Below, one piece after another: positions 59,651 to 64,000 of a stretch of DNA of 64,000 nt. Origin of the DNA: Hydnum rufescens UP504. Lineage: Eukaryota; Basidiomycota; Agaricomycetes; Cantharellales; Hydnaceae. Positions within the stretch are counted from its first letter, which is position 1. Each line of letters starts with the position of its first letter. Under the pieces are notes generated by a model. It was not told where the DNA came from. It did no database searches and saw only the letters and a program-made list of their open reading frames with translations. The position numbers and the translations under genes were made by a program. Location of the stretch: NCBI GenBank assembly GCA_014904985.1, contig MU128997.1:167255-231254 (forward strand), given 5' to 3'.

Positions 59651-59992
59651 GCCATTCTACATAGAGTATGTACAAGTCCTGTCCCCTCTAGTACCTTATG
59701 TAATAGCACGGCCGTGAGGATTCTAAGTCCCGGTCGCGCTGGAATCAAAACACACTCTTTTGCCTGGACTTTGTAGCCTCTGCTCAAACCGTGAAACTAA
59801 CGTAGCCACGCAATGACTATGCGCCCAAGTCGCGCAATGAAGCAACCACATCAAGACCCGCGATCCATTGCCCACAGAGCACAGGGCAGAGACGGATAAG
59901 GGAGTCGTGTACGAGCGTGACTCAGTTAGGTAAGTATGCTACTCTAGTGTACTCGCTCACTACCCCTCTCCCATAGATAGTAGCTGAGCCCT
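59651..59992. other. 5' non-coding region of retroelement, possible LTR
   Basis: About 340 nt before the first element ORF. A TGTAATATAGGG at about 59638 could be the start of an LTR, but the matching 3' LTR would lie outside the window, so this is not shown. No primer-binding site was identified. Confidence 0.3.
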
Positions 59993-61593
59993 TTGGCCAG
60001 CTACTACCATCTCCCCATTCCCATTCCCTCCTCTCCTCTCGCTTCTCCCCCATCTGAAGCGAAGCCAGTGCTTAGCTTTGTTTGCGGCCCTCCCGCTCGA
60101 AGCCAGTGCTTAGAGCGGTTGGACTACTTTCCTCCTTCTGTTCACAGGTCCATCGAATCCGCCTCGTCTAACGACGACAAATACCACGGTCCCTCGAAGT
60201 CGAGGACCGCGTTATTACATTGGTTCCCTCTAGCCAACGAGGCGGTCGAACCAACCAACCCCCTGCCATCGCCAGACTCCCTGTCCCACTCGCTCCAATC
60301 CATGCCACGCAATATGAGTAAACGGGGTTGACCTTCAAAACCCAATGCTAATGATGCGATCCCGCATCACGTCCCATCATCTCAACACGACGTCGTTCTG
60401 TATCACCCTGCAACACATGAATGCATCGCCATTCCCCTCATCTCCGTTCTCTGGAACACTATCTCGAAATCACGCGTAGATTAGATGAGCCGGTAGGTGA
60501 CTATACAGACCCTTTCTCTGTGGCCCCTGTCACCACATACCAATTCTTGATGGTGTGGACGAAATTCGCACCAGCGCAGTACCACACTGCCTACTTCCTG
60601 TTGGACGAAGGGCAGCAGAGATGGTTCGTGGACAGGGAGCTCATTATCACGATCCAGACAGCCTTGGAGAGGCTGCAGCACATCATTACGGATGTCATAG
60701 GGATAGTGGGGGAGGAACCACATTGTTTTGTAATAGATCGTGACTCCAAATTAACACAGCAATTGTGGATGTCCGATCAACTCAAAGAGCTCATGATGGC
60801 TGATAGGCTGTTAAAACTACAAGTCGACTTAACATTTGAGAGACTCGCCAAGCTCAGAAAGCTGCACCAGGGGGAAACCTTATCAACCCCTATGGCTACG
60901 GAGGACTCCCTTCCCCCTATGCCTGAACTGAAGGACAGTCTGCATAAAGTGTGGCTCGATCCACGCCTCCCTACCAAGAACGTGGCCCGTCGGGCTCTCA
61001 CTGTGGGATGGGAAGTGATTGAAGCCGATCTCAATGGCACTTGCCCTATCAAACAGGCCACGAGGTATCCCTTCTCAGGCAGTCAAGCCCTGAAGTACAC
61101 GTACTACGATGTTAAGCTGGAAGATGCCCTTGGAGTCCAACCCCTCCCCCGCATAAACACAGATCCCCACGGCTTGGGGCTATTTCTCCCCCCGGACGAA
61201 TTCCAGGAGCCCAGTGGAGACGCGAATCATGACTTCTCGTGAAGTCCAAGGGCAGGCGCTGGCTCGATAATAGACTTGCCCGCCTGGCCTGGACAGTCAT
61301 CCAGACAGGGCTTGTGAGGAAGCTCCTCTGTGCTCCGGGCTTCGTCTATCAATTTGGAAGCGTCGCCAGCCGTTTGGCAAGATGTCCCTCTTGAGGATCC
61401 ACGACCCCAAGAGAGCATCCCCGTTACCCCAAATCCCAAGAATCACTTCGAGGTCCTTTCTCAGAGAATCTCCACTCTAGGGGAAGGGTTAAAGAATACC
61501 CTCTGGACCCCGTCAAAGCCACAACCTCTGGGATCGAGTAGGGAGCCTGCAGGAGCATGGGAAATGGGAACAGTATTAGGCCAGACAGTCTGA
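59993..61593 (+). pseudogene. Retrotransposon ORF, N-terminal gag part
   Basis: Begins MASYYHLPIPIPSSPLASPP. The frame passes a TGA at 60329, continues PSKPNANDAIPHHVP, then shifts near 60450 into the frame reading LEHYLEITRRLDEPVGDYTD. This continues through a helical region (QTALERLQHIITDVIGIVG; LLKLQVDLTFERLAKLRKLH) and passes TGA at 61240 and 61315 before TGA at 61591. The text on both sides of each TGA is protein-like and in frame. Function is inferred only from position before the gag domain. Confidence 0.6.
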
Positions 61594-63340
61594 AAATTGT
61601 CAAGCCGGATCGCCCCAGCCTTAGGACTGACCCAACAAGTGCAGGGTCATTCGCCACATGCCAGCTACCTCATAGCGCGATTGAATGTGGTGGAGAACAC
61701 GAGGCTACCTCCGGCCAGGCGTGGAACCTCGTCACTGACACGCCTGCCCTACCTGCCCCCGGAGCCACCAGAGCCCAGGACTATTATTCAGGCCTAATCA
61801 AAGTGGCCCCAATGCCTCAGCTCAGCTCGCTCTTTGCGAGTAACCCAACACAAGCCCCACTATCCAAACTAGGGCAAGCCCCTGTCATTTCCCAAGCATC
61901 GAATGGGAATATGCCTCCCCCGGGTCCTTCAAGGCACGTGAGCCCCGAATCTCTCACAGGAGACCTACGAGTCAAGGATCCACCGCCCTCTCAACCCCAC
62001 AGTTCGAAGGGTAGTGGGGGTGGCCAGCCGGAAGGGGGCAACAGCGAAGGCCCTAGTGGAGGTGGAGGTGGAGGTCCAAGCGGTGGAAATGGAGGCCCTG
62101 GTGGCGGAGGAGGCCCAGGACGAGGAAGCCAAGGGCCAGGATCCCCTCCTAGTGGAGGTCCCTTAGGCCCCCTGTTCCCATGGGTCCTCCTGGCCCTCCT
62201 GGCCCGCCAGGCCCACCAGGTCCTCCCAGGCCCAAAGGACCGCTCTCCAATGCCCCGCCCTCTGGCATTGTGTGGGACAATAAGCTTAAATGGTCTACTG
62301 TACCTGAATGGGATGGAGCGCATGAGACAGCAATCAACTGGCTGTATGAATGTAATGATCTCGCCAGTCTAGGCCCTACGTTGGAGGGCCAGTTGCCCAT
62401 GATAGCGACTTGCTGTTTCAAAGGAGCTGTAGCAACTGCTTGGCAGGTGCACTCAGTGCCCGTCAAACACTCAATTCTCCAGTCGTGGGACAACCTGCGC
62501 GAGTGGGTCTTACATCGCTATCTAGGAGAGGTCTGGTACACGGCGCAGCGCCTCCAATACAACGAAGAGGTTTTCCGCAGTGCCGAGTACCCTGACGAAT
62601 TACCTGCGGAGTACATACAACAGCGAATCCTCCTCTCACGCATTTTCTTGCGATTCACCCCCAATAGCCCCGAGGAAACGGCTTCGGTCATGAACAATGC
62701 ACCAACCGAGTGGGATGTCATCCTGTGCTGGAGTGACCGACCCCCAATAGAATCGGTCCTGATGTCGGCCAAACAATTTGAAGCTGCGTTGATCACCCAG
62801 TGGAGATCTTCGCAGTACTACTGACATCGTCTAGGAGCAAGGAGCTCCAAGAGAGCCAATTTAGCCACGCAGGGCAACGATGAAGAAAGGGAGGAGGAGG
62901 ATTCCCTGCACTCCCCCTTCAAGGATGATTCCGAGGGAGCCTTCTACTACTCCAGTGAGGAAGCAGAAGGAAATAGGGCTTCCTCGACAGTGTTTAACAT
63001 GGGAAAGTGCCCGGCGGGCTGATCCTATCGCCCTCAGCGTCACGTACCCCTCTCGAGCAAGACGGCGGATAACGTCGAAAAGACATACCCATACCCTTGA
63101 GATGACTCTGTGGTCAGCCATAACAAGCCTGGCCAGAAGTGTTTCACCTGTGGGAGCGAGAAGCACTGGGTCCAGGAATGTAAACACTATGGAGCATATT
63201 CCAATCGTCTTGAGAGGAGAACACTCAAAAAGGAACACCGGCGTTATGAGACGCCTAATTACAAAGCAGCATATTCAGCTGCTGTAGATTCCAGCCAGGA
63301 TTTTAATTACGGGACGGACGAACACAGCTCCGCCGTCTAG
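61557..63340 (+). pseudogene. Retrotransposon gag domain with GPP linker and zinc knuckle
   Basis: The frame from 61557 carries a Gly-rich linker; at a C5 run (about 62170) it must lose register once to reach MGPPGPPGPPGPPGPP, a collagen-like Gly-Pro-Pro run. The gag domain follows: LKWSTVPEWDGAHETAINWL, SLGPTLEGQLPMIATCCFKG, WDNLREWVLHRYLG, ILLSRIFLRFTPNSPEETAS. The frame then runs through TGA at 62822, 63020 and 63098 into the zinc knuckle CFTCGSEKHWVQEC (C-x2-C-x4-H-x4-C), which binds nucleic acid in Gag proteins, and stops at a TAG at 63338. Confidence 0.7.
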
Positions 63341-63639
63341 TTCCCCTGTAACCTATTGGAAGCCCACGTATATAGAGACTCAAGAACACTTGTTGCATAA
63401 TGTAAACGTAGCAACGAGTAATATACAGCTTCCCCCCCCATGAAATCCTTCCTGGATTCCCCAAGAAAACCTCCTGATAGACAGCGCCCCTGCGATCTGG
63501 GAGAAATGAGTCAGTGATTCATAGCAGTGGCCACGGTGTCGAAGCCAGTTGAGAACGAGCCGCTGGAATCACCAAAGCTCTGAATGACCTTCCAGTGAAG
63601 GTTATTTGTTGCCTCAAGGCTAGAACCACACCCCCGGGA

Positions 63640-63865
63640 AATCAGCTCTGGGCATTATGGCGCTTAGCATATACGGTGGCTACCTGGGGTCGCTCTCAAG
63701 TCCAGAAGTACAGCTATGACTAGATTCAGGTGCTGACATCACGCTGATATCAGAGGAATGCTATAAAGCCTTGGAACGTCGCCTGAAATTACAAAAGGGG
63801 ATGAAGCTTAGCCTTTTCGAGCTCACCAACCACAGGCTGGTCAGTCACATAGGGGACCTAATTTA
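63640..63865 (+). pseudogene. Retropepsin (aspartic protease) fragment of retrotransposon
   Basis: DSGADITLISEECYKAL is the active-site motif of retroviral-type aspartic proteases (D-S-G-A). A TGA at 63717 lies two codons upstream in the same frame. The frame continues KLQKGMKLSLFELTNHRLV and ends where a hairpin sequence begins at 63852. Confidence 0.65.
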
Positions 63866-63907
63866 GGTACCACTTTCGGGGCAGAAAATGGTACCTAATA
63901 GGTCCCC
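63852..63907. repeat. Inverted repeat (hairpin) within retrotransposon pol
   Basis: Left arm GGGGACCTAATTTAGGTACCA (63852-63872) and right arm TGGTACCTAATAGGTCCCC (63889-63907) are reverse complements apart from a 2-nt difference, with a 16-nt loop. It carries the same CCTAATTAGG core seen around the tandem array. Confidence 0.7.
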
Positions 63908-64000
63908 AAACCTTATGGCCGAAATCAGGCCATTCCAATTCAGTTTTTGGGCCATCTGGCGGCCAATCCATGGCTGTGCTAGATTATATACTTTATTTAT

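Larger units (their letters stand above)
59993..64000 (+). mobile_element. Degenerate Ty3/Gypsy-like LTR retrotransposon, 3' part outside window
   Basis: Contains a gag-like region (59993-63340) with a retrotransposon gag domain and a CCHC zinc knuckle, followed by a retropepsin motif DSGAD at 63723-63737. This gag-then-protease order fits a Gypsy-type element; reverse transcriptase and integrase would lie beyond 64000, so the class assignment is inference. Coding frames are interrupted by several TGA codons and at least three frame changes, so the copy is not autonomous. Confidence 0.75.

Noticed and set aside
62041..62323. Minus-strand Pro-rich frame opposite the Gly-rich linker
   Set aside because: Mirror image of the Gly/Pro repeats on the plus strand.
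59993..63340. TGA as a recoded (readthrough or selenocysteine) codon
   Set aside because: No hairpin element or conserved context is visible, normal genes here use TGA as stop (COX4 and NDC1), and the pattern fits CpG deamination better.

Overview
The window is nuclear DNA of a basidiomycete fungus, most likely a mushroom-forming Agaricomycete. Genes are dense, on both strands, and cut by many short (about 45-90 nt) introns with GT/AG borders and CTAAC/CTGAC-like branch sites. Several families are typical of Agaricomycetes: macrofage-activating-glycoprotein-like secreted protein, DUF6535 membrane protein, HNH nuclease of the large fungal family, F-box-like proteins, allantoate-permease-type MFS transporter. 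No tRNA, rRNA, CRISPR or prokaryotic feature is supported. Gene models below were built by hand from reading-frame continuity and splice sites, so exon borders are inferences.

Layout. 1-5014: two minus-strand Ser/Pro-rich proteins of unknown function. 5282-9218: a YjbQ/UPF0047 gene (+), a RhoGAP protein (-) and cytochrome c oxidase subunit COX4 (-). 9669-14101: two uncharacterised membrane proteins, divergently placed. 15303-20569: a P4-ATPase phospholipid flippase of the DRS2 type. 21627-22936: a damaged HNH-nuclease gene and a gene fragment. 23253-28822: an F-box-like protein and the nucleoporin/SPB protein NDC1 (both -). 30277-33938: a long disordered coiled-coil protein (+) and the essential myosin light chain CDC4/MLC1 (-). 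35160-39577: a Tup1-like WD40 protein without its N-terminal domain and a secreted glycoprotein. 39961-44437: a DUF6535 protein and an FMN-dependent lactate monooxygenase-like enzyme (both -). 45313-50176: a secreted histidine acid phosphatase/phytase and an MFS anion symporter. 52585-57398: a GPI/membrane-anchored aspartic protease and peroxisomal malate synthase. 57400-64000: repeat-rich end with hairpins, a 299-bp satellite array and a decayed Ty3/Gypsy-like retrotransposon running off the right edge.

There is no operon-like system. The genes are mostly unrelated: housekeeping (COX4, NDC1, myosin light chain, flippase, malate synthase) mixed with secreted enzymes and transport for a saprotrophic life style (phytase plus anion transporter next to each other; aspartic protease; glycoprotein).

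Two patterns cut across the annotation. First, many otherwise well-conserved genes carry one-base indels, mostly a missing G or C in a homopolymer, which points to residual sequencing error rather than widespread pseudogenes. Second, nearly all premature in-frame stops in the repeat-derived ORFs are TGA, as expected from CGA-to-TGA deamination at methylated CpG.
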